DNA of 33,014 nt from Verrucomicrobiota bacterium (lineage in GTDB: Bacteria; Verrucomicrobiota; Verrucomicrobiia; Verrucomicrobiales; Akkermansiaceae): the NCBI GenBank assembly GCA_026397725.1, contig JAPLUI010000557.1, positions 1-33,014 on the forward strand, given 5' to 3'. Positions 1 through 8,424 of the stretch are shown piece by piece (the stretch's first letter is position 1; each line of letters starts with the position of its first letter). Both the position numbers and the translations under genes were made by a program. Under the pieces are notes generated by a model, which was not told the origin of the DNA, ran no database searches, and saw only the letters and a list, made by a program, of their open reading frames with translations.

Positions 1-1
1 C

Positions 2-118
2 CGCCCCACTGAACTGAGCCTACAGTTCATCCGCTGGATACGCATTCACCTCACCAATCGGACTTGCTACAGGCAGTCTCTCGACGCCCTGCGCCCCCTC
101 ATGGCCAGTTACCTCTAG
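2..118 (+). CDS. 3' end of an unidentified gene, cut by the window edge
   Basis: An open frame runs in from the left edge and stops at TAG 116-118, giving 38 residues ending in RPLMASYL. The peptide is basic and helical-looking (FIRWIRIHL, then a run of polar residues). I do not recognise the family. It lies on the same strand as the glycan genes and ends about 195 bases before the next start. It could be the tail of a glycan gene or of a transposase; nothing in so short a piece decides this. Confidence 0.25.
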   Translation, partial: RPTELSLQFIRWIRIHLTNRTCYRQSLDALRPLMASYL

Positions 119-126
119 CCTAACAA

Positions 127-155
127 TTGACAGGGTTCTTGGATTTCAAGATCAT
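127..155 (+). promoter_or_regulatory. Candidate sigma-70-like promoter before the oxidoreductase gene
   Basis: A perfect TTGACA at 127-132 is followed after 17 bases by GATCAT at 150-155, which matches four of six TATAAT positions. It lies 158 bases upstream of ATG 314, just after the previous gene stops. This is a consensus match only. A 51-codon ORF from ATG 157 to TGA 312 in the leader is probably non-coding. Confidence 0.22.
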
Positions 156-313
156 CATGAAGACTCCGGTCGCCCTGCTCGGGCGGCTCCCCACCAGCGT
201 CCACGCCAAATTCAGGAAAACCGCGGCCTGTGCTACCGGGAAGATCTTTGCCAAGGTGCTCCGCAGAGCCCTGGCGCAGGAAACCAGTCCAAGCGGCGAT
301 CAAACCAACTGAC

Positions 314-1396
314 ATGAACCGTGTGCTAAGAGTGGGGGTGGTGGGTCTCGGCTATTGGGGGCCGAATCTCGCCCGCAATTTCAACCAACTGCCCGGGTGC
401 CGCCTGGCTGCCTTGTGCGATCTTGACCCGGCGCGGCTGGATAAAATGCGGGTGTTGTATCCGGATGCCGCCTGCTACGTGAGTTTCAACCAGATGCTGG
501 AGGAGACCAATCTGGATGCCGTGGTGGTGGCCGTCCCGGTGCATCAGCACTTCCCCCTCGGCAAGGCGGCGTTGCTGGCCGGCAAGCACGTGCTGATCGA
601 AAAGCCCTTGGCCTCCGGCACTGCGGAGTGCGAGGAACTGATTGCATTGGCGGGACGCCGCGGGCTGACCCTGATGGTGGGGCATATCTTCGTGTATTCC
701 GCAGCGGTGCAGATGATCCGCCGGATCGTCTGCTCCGGGGATCTCGGCGAAATCCGCTACATCAACAGCCAACGGCTCAACCTCGGGTTATTTCAGAATG
801 ACATCAACGTGGTTTGGGACCTTGCCCCGCATGACCTATCGATGATCCTGTTCCTGCTCGGAAGTTCCCCGAGTGCCGTCAACTGCCAGGGTCACGCCAA
901 CATCACGCCGGGCATCGAGGACGTGGCGAATGTCTCGCTGTCCTTTGAATGCGGCCGCTTCGCCACCGTCCAGAGCAGTTGGCTGGAACCCAGGAAGGTG
1001 CGGCAGATGACGATTGTGGGAACCCGGCAGATGATCGTCTATGATGACATCGAACCGCTGGAGAAAATCCGGATTTACGACACACGCATCGAGCACCCGC
1101 CCCACTACAACGGCATCGGGGAATTCCAATATGCCTACCACTACGGTGACAGTTTCATTCCGCGCCTTGAGCAGACGGAACCGCTGCGGCAGATGTCCCA
1201 GCACTTCATGGAATGCATCCGCAGCGGCCACCCGCCCCTGAGCAGCGGCGAGCGGGGCTTGGAAGTGGTGCGAATCCTCGAGGCATGTTCCAAGTCATTG
1301 AAAACCCACGGCGGCCTGGTTGCGATCCATCCCGCGGCAGAGGGCCGTCGGCAAGCGCCCCCAACCAACCTGAAACGCCTCGCCCATCACACGTGA
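314..1396 (+). CDS. Gfo/Idh/MocA family oxidoreductase (sugar-nucleotide dehydrogenase, WlbA/WbpB-like)
   Basis: The 360-residue protein is the usual length for the Gfo/Idh/MocA family, NAD(P)-dependent dehydrogenases of sugars and sugar nucleotides. The N-terminal Rossmann fold shows GVVGLGYWG (residues 8-16). The family EKP motif is at residues 96-98 (IEKPLASG), and WDLAPHDLSM supplies the His-Asp pair typical of the C-terminal substrate domain. I chose ATG 314 because the protein then begins a few residues before the dinucleotide-binding strand; the frame stays open to 230 but the extra residues look non-coding. A DegT aminotransferase follows at 1525. That pairing is known from 3-amino and 2,3-diamino sugar pathways, where the dehydrogenase makes the 3-keto sugar that the aminotransferase uses. 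Family is certain; the exact substrate is inferred from the neighbour. Confidence 0.9.
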   Translation: MNRVLRVGVVGLGYWGPNLARNFNQLPGCRLAALCDLDPARLDKMRVLYPDAACYVSFNQMLEETNLDAVVVAVPVHQHFPLGKAALLAGKHVLIEKPLASGTAECEELIALAGRRGLTLMVGHIFVYSAAVQMIRRIVCSGDLGEIRYINSQRLNLGLFQNDINVVWDLAPHDLSMILFLLGSSPSAVNCQGHANITPGIEDVANVSLSFECGRFATVQSSWLEPRKVRQMTIVGTRQMIVYDDIEPLEKIRIYDTRIEHPPHYNGIGEFQYAYHYGDSFIPRLEQTEPLRQMSQHFMECIRSGHPPLSSGERGLEVVRILEACSKSLKTHGGLVAIHPAAEGRRQAPPTNLKRLAHHT

Positions 1397-1459
1397 TCGA
1401 CGCACCACGCACCCATGACCAATGACTGACAATTGAGGATTGCAGATCCAAAATCGTGG

Positions 1460-1503
1460 CTGGCGCGTCTCGCGCCAGGCCGTTCACGGGGCGTCTCGCC
1501 CCG
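1460..1503. repeat. Two tandem hairpins with TCT loops
   Basis: CTGGCGCG-TCT-CGCGCCAG (1460-1478) and CGGGGCG-TCT-CGCCCCG (1487-1503) are two perfect short stems with the same three-base loop, eight bases apart, between two co-directional genes. No T-run follows, so they are not classic terminators. They resemble REP-type elements or an mRNA processing/stability structure. The second ends 21 bases before ATG 1525. Confidence 0.55.
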
Positions 1504-1524
1504 AGAAAACACCGCACCCCCCCA

Positions 1525-2643
1525 ATGAACGTTCCCTTTCTCGATTTGAAAGCCCACCATCAGCCGCACCGGGCCGAACTGGCGGCTGCGATCCACGAGG
1601 TGATCGCCGCCGCCGCCTTCGCCGGCGGTCCGTTCGTCACTCGCTTCGAAACCGATTTCGCCGGCTATTGTGAGACCCCGCACGCAGTGGGGGTGGGCAG
1701 CGGTACCGACGCGTTGTGGCTGGCGCTCATGGCGTTGGGAATTGGCCCCGGCGACGAGGTGATCACGGTGCCGATGACTTTCATTGCCACTGCGGAGGCC
1801 ATCAGCCGGACCGGTGCCCGACCGGTCTTTGTCGATATCGAGGATACCACCTATACGATGGATCCGGCGAACCTGGCCCGCGCGGTAACCCCACGGACCA
1901 AAGCAATTCTGCCGGTCCATTTGTTCGGCCAGATGGCCGACATGACTCCGATCCTGGAATTTGCCCGGGCCCATGGAATCGCCGTGATCGAGGATGCCGC
2001 GCAAGCCCACGGCGCCCGGTATGAAGGGCATCGGGCGGGAAGTCTCGGCACCGCCGGATGTTTCAGTTTCTATCCCGGCAAGAACTTGGGAGCCTTTGGG
2101 GAAGCGGGTGCCGTGGTCACCTCGGATGCGGCTCTTGCCGAAAGGCTCCGGGTGTTGCTGGACCACGGCCAGAGCCGCAAGTATCATCATGCCACGCTCG
2201 GCTGGAACTGCCGCATGGATGGCATCCAGGCGGCCGTCCTGCAGGTCAAACTCCGCCACCTCGAGCATAACAACGAGCGGCGGCGGCAACATGCCATGCA
2301 CTATGCCCGCGTGCTGGCGGGAGTTCCCCGCCGGGTGCTGCCGGCCTGCGGTCCGGGCCGAACTCATGTGCATCACATCCATGCGATCCGGGTCCCCGAC
2401 CGCATCACTTTCATGAGCCACCTTGAATTCCGGGGCATTGGCTGCGGCATCCACTACCCGGTGCCCGTCCACCTTCAGGAAGCCTACGCCAGTCTCGGCC
2501 ATCGCCGCGGCTCGTTCCCGGTCGCAGAGCGTTGTGCGGCCCAATTCGTCTCCCTGCCGATGTATCCGGAACTGACCACCGACCAAATCGAAGCCGTGGC
2601 GCAGGCAGTGGAGGAGGCACTATGCATCAGCGTTGCGACCTGA
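1525..2643 (+). CDS. DegT/DnrJ/EryC1/StrS family sugar aminotransferase
   Basis: This 372-residue PLP enzyme transfers an amino group, usually from glutamate, to a keto-sugar nucleotide. It opens with the family signature VPFLDLKA. GSGTDALWLAL is the cofactor-phosphate loop, Asp157 in IEDAAQAHGA is the likely pyridine-nitrogen partner, and Lys186 in FYPGKNLGA is the Schiff-base lysine. Length is normal for the family. ATG 1525 puts MNVPFLDL at the start as in homologues; the open frame upstream runs through the hairpin repeat and is not coding. It very likely acts on the product of the dehydrogenase at 314. The substrate (3-keto or 4-keto sugar) cannot be told from sequence alone. Confidence 0.93.
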   Translation: MNVPFLDLKAHHQPHRAELAAAIHEVIAAAAFAGGPFVTRFETDFAGYCETPHAVGVGSGTDALWLALMALGIGPGDEVITVPMTFIATAEAISRTGARPVFVDIEDTTYTMDPANLARAVTPRTKAILPVHLFGQMADMTPILEFARAHGIAVIEDAAQAHGARYEGHRAGSLGTAGCFSFYPGKNLGAFGEAGAVVTSDAALAERLRVLLDHGQSRKYHHATLGWNCRMDGIQAAVLQVKLRHLEHNNERRRQHAMHYARVLAGVPRRVLPACGPGRTHVHHIHAIRVPDRITFMSHLEFRGIGCGIHYPVPVHLQEAYASLGHRRGSFPVAERCAAQFVSLPMYPELTTDQIEAVAQAVEEALCISVAT

Positions 2644-2671
2644 CCCGATCGCCCCCTCCGGTTTGCTTGTG

Positions 2672-3754
2672 ATGGTTGCTCATTTCCAGTCGCCGCCGCC
2701 GCTTGGTACCATCCCGGATGTCCAATCCGAACGGATTGATCCTCTCGCGGGCGAGGTTTGGGACTCGCACGTCACGTCGCGGCCAGACCACTCGGTATTT
2801 CACCGGTCGGCATGGGCGCGGGTCCTCGCCGAGGCCTATGGCCATCGTCCGTTCTTTCTGCGAATCATGGTCGCCGGAGTCGAAGCGGCGCTGGTGCCGC
2901 TGATGGAGGTCAGGAGCCCGGTCACCGGCCGACGCGGGGTCTCTTTACCCTTCGCGGATTTTGCCGGGATCCTGTGGACCGACTCCCGGCAGCAAGCGGC
3001 GGTCTTGCAGGCCTTGCTGGGCTTGGCCGCAGAGCGGAAATGGAAGCACCTCGAACTCCGCGGCGGTTCATCCCCGGCACCCGCAGCCGGTTCCTTCCGA
3101 ACCTATCGCGCCCATGAACTCGATCTGAGCCCCGGCATTCCCCAACTCGCGCGGCGGCTCCCGGCAAGCACCCGCAGGTCCATCCACAAGGCGGAACGCA
3201 GCGGACTCACCGTCACCATGGGCCGCGACTCGCCCGCCATGCTGGCGTTCTATCAACTTCACGGCCGCACCCGCCGCCGCCACGGGTTGCCACCCCAGCC
3301 GTTCGCCTTTTTTGAAGCGATCGGCCGTCACCTGATCGAACCCGGCTTGGGTGTGATCGTCCTCGCCCACCATGCCGGAACGGCCGTGGCCGGGGCGGTT
3401 TTCTTCCACTCCGGCGGCCGTGCGATCTATAAGTTCGGGGCCTCCGACAACGCCCGCTGGGACCTCCGGCCCAACCATCAGGTAATGTGGAGCGCAATCC
3501 AATATCTGGCTGAGGCTGGCTGCCAGTCGCTTCATTTCGGCCGCACCGCCAATGCCGACGCCGGCTTGATCCGCTTCAAACAATCCTGGGCAGGGGCCGA
3601 CGGGATCCTGAGTTATTTCCGCTATCACACCGGCAAACTGGCGTGGATCACCGACGCCAATCCGCCCACGGAAGGCTTGCACCTGGTTTTCGGCCACCTC
3701 CCGCTATCCCTCAACCGGATCGCCGGCCGCCTGCTCTACCCGCACCTGGACTGA
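2672..3754 (+). CDS. FemAB/GNAT-fold acyltransferase (PEP-CTERM/EPS-associated FemAB-like)
   Basis: The protein is 360 residues from ATG 2672. It resembles the FemAB-like, GNAT-fold proteins often found in exopolysaccharide clusters: an N-terminal half with VFHRSAWARVLAEAYGH, a basic patch ARRLPASTRRSIHKAERSG, and a C-terminal half with LRPNHQVMWSAIQYLAEAG followed by HFGRT and RFKQSWAG. Relatives transfer amino-acyl or acyl groups; here the acceptor is probably a nascent sugar or glycan. The start is uncertain: the frame is open from TTG 2633, overlapping the aminotransferase stop, but GTG 2669 or ATG 2672 gives a better N-terminus. It is a distant paralogue in fold of the proteins at 27070 and 28349. 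Confidence 0.75.
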   Translation: MVAHFQSPPPLGTIPDVQSERIDPLAGEVWDSHVTSRPDHSVFHRSAWARVLAEAYGHRPFFLRIMVAGVEAALVPLMEVRSPVTGRRGVSLPFADFAGILWTDSRQQAAVLQALLGLAAERKWKHLELRGGSSPAPAAGSFRTYRAHELDLSPGIPQLARRLPASTRRSIHKAERSGLTVTMGRDSPAMLAFYQLHGRTRRRHGLPPQPFAFFEAIGRHLIEPGLGVIVLAHHAGTAVAGAVFFHSGGRAIYKFGASDNARWDLRPNHQVMWSAIQYLAEAGCQSLHFGRTANADAGLIRFKQSWAGADGILSYFRYHTGKLAWITDANPPTEGLHLVFGHLPLSLNRIAGRLLYPHLD

Positions 3755-3777
3755 AGGCTGTTCACTCTCATGGTTTC

Positions 3778-6060
3778 ATGAATTCCGCACCCACCACCCC
3801 CGCCAACGCCAAACCCCAACCCCGGCGTCACAGCAGCCTGAATGTCTATGACATTCTCTTCGTGCTCTTCAAACACAAGTGGAAGATCATCTTCTTCGCC
3901 TTGGTTGGAATCGCCGCCGCCGCTGCTGTGGTCTATCGGGACACCCGCTCGCCGATTTACGAAACCCAGGCGAAGCTGCTGGTCCGCTATGTGGTCGACC
4001 GGAACTCCGTGGACAAATACGACACCAAGGCGGATGCCGGCGGCAACCGTGGGGTGGAGGTCATGGACGCTGAGATCGAAATCATCAAAAGCTCCGATGT
4101 GGCACTCGAAGTCGCCACCAAGATCGGCCCGGAGAAAATCCTCACCGCCAAGGACACCCCACCGTCCAATGCCGCCGCCGCCGTGCAGATCATGAAAAGC
4201 CTCGGCGTCACCGCAACCCGTGGCAGCAGTGTCATCCACCTCACCTACTCCCATCCGGATCCCGCAGTGGCGGTCGCCGTGCTCAAACAGTTGATCGACA
4301 CCTATTTCGAGAAACACTTGGAGATTCATCGCTCGACCGGAGCGTTTGAGAGCGTGGCGAGGCAAACCGAGCTGGCCCGCAGCCGGCTGAGCCAAACCGA
4401 GCTGGAACTCAGCAAACTGAGCGTGGAATCCGGGTTCCTGTCACTTGCCGATGCCAAGACCGCCTTGGAAGCACGCCGGAATGCAATGCGCTCCAGCCTG
4501 CTGGCCGCGCAGGTCGAACTGGCCGAACAACAGGTCAAGGTCGCTTCCCTCTCCGCAGCCATGGGCGTGCTGGAACCCGAAGCTCCGAAGAGTGACCCGG
4601 AGCAGGCGGAAGAGGCCACGCCGGAGCGCATGGCACGGGTCAAAGCACAAGATAGATACCGCGACCTAACCGAGCAACTCGCCCTGTTCAAGCAGCGGCG
4701 GAACTCCTTGATGATGTCCCGCAAGCCGGGCGATCCAATGCTTGTCGCTTTGGACCGGCAGATTGCCACAACCCAACAGCAAGGGCTCGACCTCGTCGAG
4801 CAGTATCCCGGACTCGCCGCTCAGACCAAGGGCCGGGACGGCGATCCGTCACCGCTGGCCCCGGGCACTGACCTGAATGCCGAACGGGCCACCTTGGAGT
4901 CCCTCGGAGCGAAGTGCAAGATGCTCACCGAACAAGTCGCCAAGGTGGATGCCGAGGTGGCGAAGATTTCCTCCAGCAGTCTGGAATTCGCCAACCTGGA
5001 GCGGCGGCGGCAGTTGGAGGAAGAGAAGTATCGCTATTTCGAAACCAGTCTGGAAAAAGCGCGGGTGGACGAGGCGCTCAATCCGGCTTCGATGCCGAAC
5101 ATCGGCGTGGTCCAGAGCCCGTCGGCTCCGGCCAAGTCGCTCCCCGCTGCAACCATCAAGCTTGCACTGGGCCTTGCCGCCGGCGGACTGCTGGTCGGCC
5201 TGGCCTTCGCCTTCCTGATTGAATGGGTCATCGACCGCCGGGTGTCGCGCCCGATCGAAATCCAGACGCGCCTGCAACTGCCGCTCATGATGACCATTCC
5301 CCGCATCCGCTCCAAGGACGGGGTGGCAAAACTGATCAGTCACGACTCCAGCTACAAATTGCTAGGGGATAACGGCGAACTGATATTGTCCCCGGTCTCA
5401 TCGAACGGCGATAAGCCCGCGAAGTATGAGCCCGAGCACTTCATCATGCCTTACGCCGGGGCGCTGCGGGACCGCATCATGTTCGGCTTCGAAATCAGCA
5501 ATATCACCCACAAGCCGAAACTGATCGGCCTGACCGGGCTCTCGCTGGGCGCTGGCGCCTCGACCCTCGCCATCGCCATGGCCAATGCGTTCGCCGAGAA
5601 TGGCAAGTGCAAGGTGCTGCTGGTCGATCTCAACTCCTCCTGGAGCGCCGGGTTGCCGGAGGCGCCGGTGGAATCGCTGCATACCGCCCTGGCTGTCTCA
5701 CGGACCGCCGCGTTCCGCCAGCATCCGCGCAGCCTCTACTTTGCCAGCGCGCCGACCCGCCGCTCCGGCAAGGGCGCGCAGTCGCTCGCGTCGGCCGCGA
5801 TGCATGAACTGATGCCTCAACTTGGGGTTTGTGATTTCGACTATATTGTGTTCGATATGCCACCCGTGGGGCCGACCAGCCCGACCCTCGCGATGGCGGG
5901 CTTCATGGACAAGGTGCTGCTGGTGCTTGATGCGGAGAACACCAACCGCGAGAGCCTCAGTTGGAGTTATGGGGAACTGGCGAAGGGCCGCGCCGACGTC
6001 TCCTGCGTCTTCAACAAAACGAAATCCGTCGCCCCCCGCTGGGTGGCGGGCGAGTTGTGA
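3778..6060 (+). CDS. Wzz-type chain-length determinant fused to a degenerate BY-kinase-like ATPase
   Basis: The 760-residue inner-membrane protein should control polysaccharide chain length and export. It has a cytoplasmic N-terminus, TM1 at about residues 36-53, a Wzz-type periplasmic domain, long coiled-coil segments rich in Glu/Gln/Arg (about 190-440), TM2 (KLALGLAAGGLLVGLAFAF), then a C-terminal ATPase-like domain. That domain keeps the BY-kinase shape but not its catalytic residues. The Walker A loop reads GLSLGAGAST (587-596), with Ala594 where Lys is expected. The A' strand is VLLVDLNSS and the B-like strand YIVFDMPPV (Asp693). The C-terminus (APRWVAGEL) has no tyrosine cluster. I infer a scaffold or regulator rather than an active tyrosine kinase. 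ATG 3778 starts 23 bases after the previous stop; the frame open from 3643 overlaps that gene. Confidence 0.85.
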   Translation: MNSAPTTPANAKPQPRRHSSLNVYDILFVLFKHKWKIIFFALVGIAAAAAVVYRDTRSPIYETQAKLLVRYVVDRNSVDKYDTKADAGGNRGVEVMDAEIEIIKSSDVALEVATKIGPEKILTAKDTPPSNAAAAVQIMKSLGVTATRGSSVIHLTYSHPDPAVAVAVLKQLIDTYFEKHLEIHRSTGAFESVARQTELARSRLSQTELELSKLSVESGFLSLADAKTALEARRNAMRSSLLAAQVELAEQQVKVASLSAAMGVLEPEAPKSDPEQAEEATPERMARVKAQDRYRDLTEQLALFKQRRNSLMMSRKPGDPMLVALDRQIATTQQQGLDLVEQYPGLAAQTKGRDGDPSPLAPGTDLNAERATLESLGAKCKMLTEQVAKVDAEVAKISSSSLEFANLERRRQLEEEKYRYFETSLEKARVDEALNPASMPNIGVVQSPSAPAKSLPAATIKLALGLAAGGLLVGLAFAFLIEWVIDRRVSRPIEIQTRLQLPLMMTIPRIRSKDGVAKLISHDSSYKLLGDNGELILSPVSSNGDKPAKYEPEHFIMPYAGALRDRIMFGFEISNITHKPKLIGLTGLSLGAGASTLAIAMANAFAENGKCKVLLVDLNSSWSAGLPEAPVESLHTALAVSRTAAFRQHPRSLYFASAPTRRSGKGAQSLASAAMHELMPQLGVCDFDYIVFDMPPVGPTSPTLAMAGFMDKVLLVLDAENTNRESLSWSYGELAKGRADVSCVFNKTKSVAPRWVAGEL

Positions 6061-6204
6061 TCCCGCCCTACCGGAAGGGCGTGGCGGCCGCGCCGCGCCG
6101 GGACCGGCCCTGAGGCCTGAGGCAACCATGAAGACCGAATGGGACCGCGCTTTTATTCTGCGCCACAAACTCCCCCCATTCGCCCCGCCATCCGGCGGAC
6201 CAGT

Positions 6205-6233
6205 GGGCGCGCCCAGCGGTCACGCCCTACCCG
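6205..6233. repeat. Short copy of an interspersed repeat core
   Basis: This stretch matches, with one difference, the right end of the longer repeats ending at 11668 and 17029 (GGGCGCGCCC, then GCGGTCACGCCCTACCCG). It lies in the spacer between the chain-length gene and the deacetylase fusion, which supports starting the latter at 6290 rather than at the in-frame ATG 6128. Confidence 0.6.
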
Positions 6234-6289
6234 GATTCCACCCCCAAGAGTCTCGCCGTCCGAATCGCTGCGGATCTCCGAATCGAACC

Positions 6290-8362
6290 ATGGTCGAAAG
6301 CTACCGCTCAGTCCTGACCCGGGTGTACTATCAGGTGAAGCCATTCATGCCCAAGCCGGTCCGCTGGGCCTTGCGGCGCTTCCGGGCGGCAGGCATCCGC
6401 AGACGCCACGCCGACGTATGGCCGATCAATGAAGCCGCCGGAAACACCCCCGACGGCTGGCCGGGATGGCCGGATGGCAAACGCTTCGCTCTCGTCCTGA
6501 CCCACGACGTCGAGAGCCGGATCGGAGTGGATCAGGTGCGGGCGCTGGCCGAAGTGGAAATCCAACACGGTTTCCGCTCCGCCTTCAACTTCATTCCGGA
6601 AGGGGACTACGGGGTGCCCGTAGCGCTCCGCGAGTGGCTCCTCGAACGGGGGTTCGAGGTCGGCGTCCACGACCTCCACCACGACGGCAAGCTCTATCAC
6701 TCGCGGTCCGGCTTTGCCGCCAAGGCGCGGCGGATCAATCATTACCTGCGCGAGTGGAACGCCACCGGCTTCCGTTCCGGTTTCATGCTGCGTGAACTCG
6801 GATGGCTGCACGACCTGGACATCGAATCCGAATGTTCGACCTTTGACACCGATCCGTTTGAGCCACAACCGGCAGGCACCCACACGATTTTCCCGTATTG
6901 GATTCCCCGCCCGGAAGGCGCCGCCGAGCCGGGCCGCCGCATGGGTTATGTCGAGTTACCCTATACCCTCCCGCAGGATTCAACGCTATTCCTGCTCTTG
7001 CGCGAACCGGACGCGGGAATTTGGCAGCGGAAAACCGAGTGGATCATCCGCCGGGGCGGCATGGTGCTGGTGAATGTGCATCCGGACTACATCGACATGA
7101 CGGGATCGGGCAAGCGCATGACTTACCCCCTGGCCCACTATGAAGGGTTCCTCCGCTGGATCAGGGAACAATACGAAGGAGAAGTCTGGCAGGTGCTGCC
7201 ACGCGAGATCTCACGGTTTGTCCTCTCCCACCAACCGGGGCTGCCGGAATCCGCCGCGGAACCGCCGATTGTTACCCCAGCACCTCTTGGTGGCGGGATC
7301 AAGGTTTGGATCGATCTGGAAAACACGCCGCACATTCCGTTCTTCCGGCCAATCATCCGTGAGTTGCGGAAGCAAGGACATCAGGTGGTTCTAACGGCCA
7401 GGGACGGCTACCAGACGTGCGAGATGGCGGGCTTTCACGCCCTGGACTATCAGCAAATCGGCCGCCACTACGGCAGGCGGTTGATTGCCAAAGTTTGGGG
7501 GTTGCTGGTGAGGAGCGCTCAACTGATGTGCTTTGCTCGCCGCGAGAACCCCTTACTGGCGCTCAACCTCGGCTCCAGAAGCCAGAACCTCGCGGCTAAA
7601 TTGATGGGCATCCCCGTGGTCGAAATCATGGACTATGAGCACACCGCCGAATCGCGCCTGTTGGAGTCCCGCTGGTATCTAACGCCGGTGGTGGTCACCA
7701 CCTCCCTCCATGCGGGAAGCCCGTCCAAGCGCATCCGCACCTACGACGGAATCAAGGAGGACGTTTACGTGCCGGATTTCCTGCCGGATGAGACGATCCT
7801 AGATCATCTCGGCTTGCACGATGCCAAGGTCGTGGTCACCGCGAGACCACCGGCCACCGAGGCCCACTATCACAATCCGGAAGCGGAGCAACTGTTCGCA
7901 CGGTTCATGCGGCGGGCGCTGGAATGCCCGGAAGTCAAAACGGTGCTGCTGCCCCGCAACCCGCGCCAGGAGGCGGACTTGCGCGACCACTATCCGCAGT
8001 GGTTCGCGGGCTCCAACCTCGTGGTTCCGCCAGGAGTCGTAGATGGCCTCAACCTCATCTGGCACTCCGATCTCGTCGTCAGTGGCGGGGGCACGATGAA
8101 CCGCGAGGCGGCCGCCATGGGCGTGCCGGTTTACAGCGTCTTCCGCGGCCCGACCGGCGCGGTGGACCGCCAACTCTGCGCCCAACACCGTCTCATCCTA
8201 ATCGAAACCCCCGCCGACGTCGATCACAAGATCCACCTGGTGCCGCGACCCAAAGGCCACCTGCCCACCACTCCAGCCTCCGGCGCACTCACTGACATCC
8301 TCAAGCACCTCCGTGAAATCATCGCCTCCCTCCGCCAGGGAACCGCGCAAACCCCGGCCTGA
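6290..8362 (+). CDS. Polysaccharide deacetylase-like domain fused to a DUF354 glycosyltransferase-like domain
   Basis: This is one uninterrupted frame of 690 residues with two domains. Residues about 60-310 look like a NodB/WalW-type polysaccharide deacetylase: LVLTHDVES holds the first metal/catalytic Asp region (His72, Asp73) and GVHDLHHDG holds the histidine motif (His127, His130/131). Residues about 337-690 match DUF354, a GT-B-like family: IKVWIDLENTPHIPFFRPII at its N-terminus, GSRSQNLAAKLMGIPVV, and VVSGGGTMNREAAAMGVPVY near the sugar-nucleotide-binding end. DUF354 proteins usually stand alone. A fusion would couple N-deacetylation with a transfer or epimerase-like step. I chose ATG 6290 because upstream in-frame sequence is spacer carrying a repeat. 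Family calls are good; activity is untested, and the deacetylase metal ligands are atypical. Confidence 0.85.
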   Translation: MVESYRSVLTRVYYQVKPFMPKPVRWALRRFRAAGIRRRHADVWPINEAAGNTPDGWPGWPDGKRFALVLTHDVESRIGVDQVRALAEVEIQHGFRSAFNFIPEGDYGVPVALREWLLERGFEVGVHDLHHDGKLYHSRSGFAAKARRINHYLREWNATGFRSGFMLRELGWLHDLDIESECSTFDTDPFEPQPAGTHTIFPYWIPRPEGAAEPGRRMGYVELPYTLPQDSTLFLLLREPDAGIWQRKTEWIIRRGGMVLVNVHPDYIDMTGSGKRMTYPLAHYEGFLRWIREQYEGEVWQVLPREISRFVLSHQPGLPESAAEPPIVTPAPLGGGIKVWIDLENTPHIPFFRPIIRELRKQGHQVVLTARDGYQTCEMAGFHALDYQQIGRHYGRRLIAKVWGLLVRSAQLMCFARRENPLLALNLGSRSQNLAAKLMGIPVVEIMDYEHTAESRLLESRWYLTPVVVTTSLHAGSPSKRIRTYDGIKEDVYVPDFLPDETILDHLGLHDAKVVVTARPPATEAHYHNPEAEQLFARFMRRALECPEVKTVLLPRNPRQEADLRDHYPQWFAGSNLVVPPGVVDGLNLIWHSDLVVSGGGTMNREAAAMGVPVYSVFRGPTGAVDRQLCAQHRLILIETPADVDHKIHLVPRPKGHLPTTPASGALTDILKHLREIIASLRQGTAQTPA

Positions 8363-8400
8363 GGAGACAGGAGTCAGGGGTCGGGAGTCAGGGGTCAGGA
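8363..8400. repeat. Period-7 repeat tract (GGGTCGG/GGGTCAG orientation) after a stop codon
   Basis: Directly after TGA 8360-8362 comes GGAGTCAGGGGTCGGGAGTC and similar units with period 7. This is the reverse complement of the CCGACCC-type tract at 9226-9271, so the two bracket the repeat-laden spacer in inverted orientation. Confidence 0.6.
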
Positions 8401-8424
8401 CGCAATAACAAAATCCGCAATGCC

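Noticed and set aside
127..312. 61-codon frame before the oxidoreductase
   Set aside because: No family resemblance or ribosome site; it more probably is leader sequence.
1387..2586. 399-codon open frame on the minus strand
   Set aside because: It is the antisense shadow of the DegT aminotransferase; the peptide has no family features and the + strand protein has all catalytic residues.
6061..6120. GC-rich stem near 6066-6110 as an intrinsic terminator
   Set aside because: Inverted GC words are present but no T-run follows, and the next gene is co-directional.
6128..6289. N-terminal extension of the deacetylase-DUF354 fusion from ATG 6128
   Set aside because: The stretch contains a repeat core shared with 11640-11668 and 17001-17029 and reads as Pro/Arg-rich nonsense; ATG 6290 fits better.
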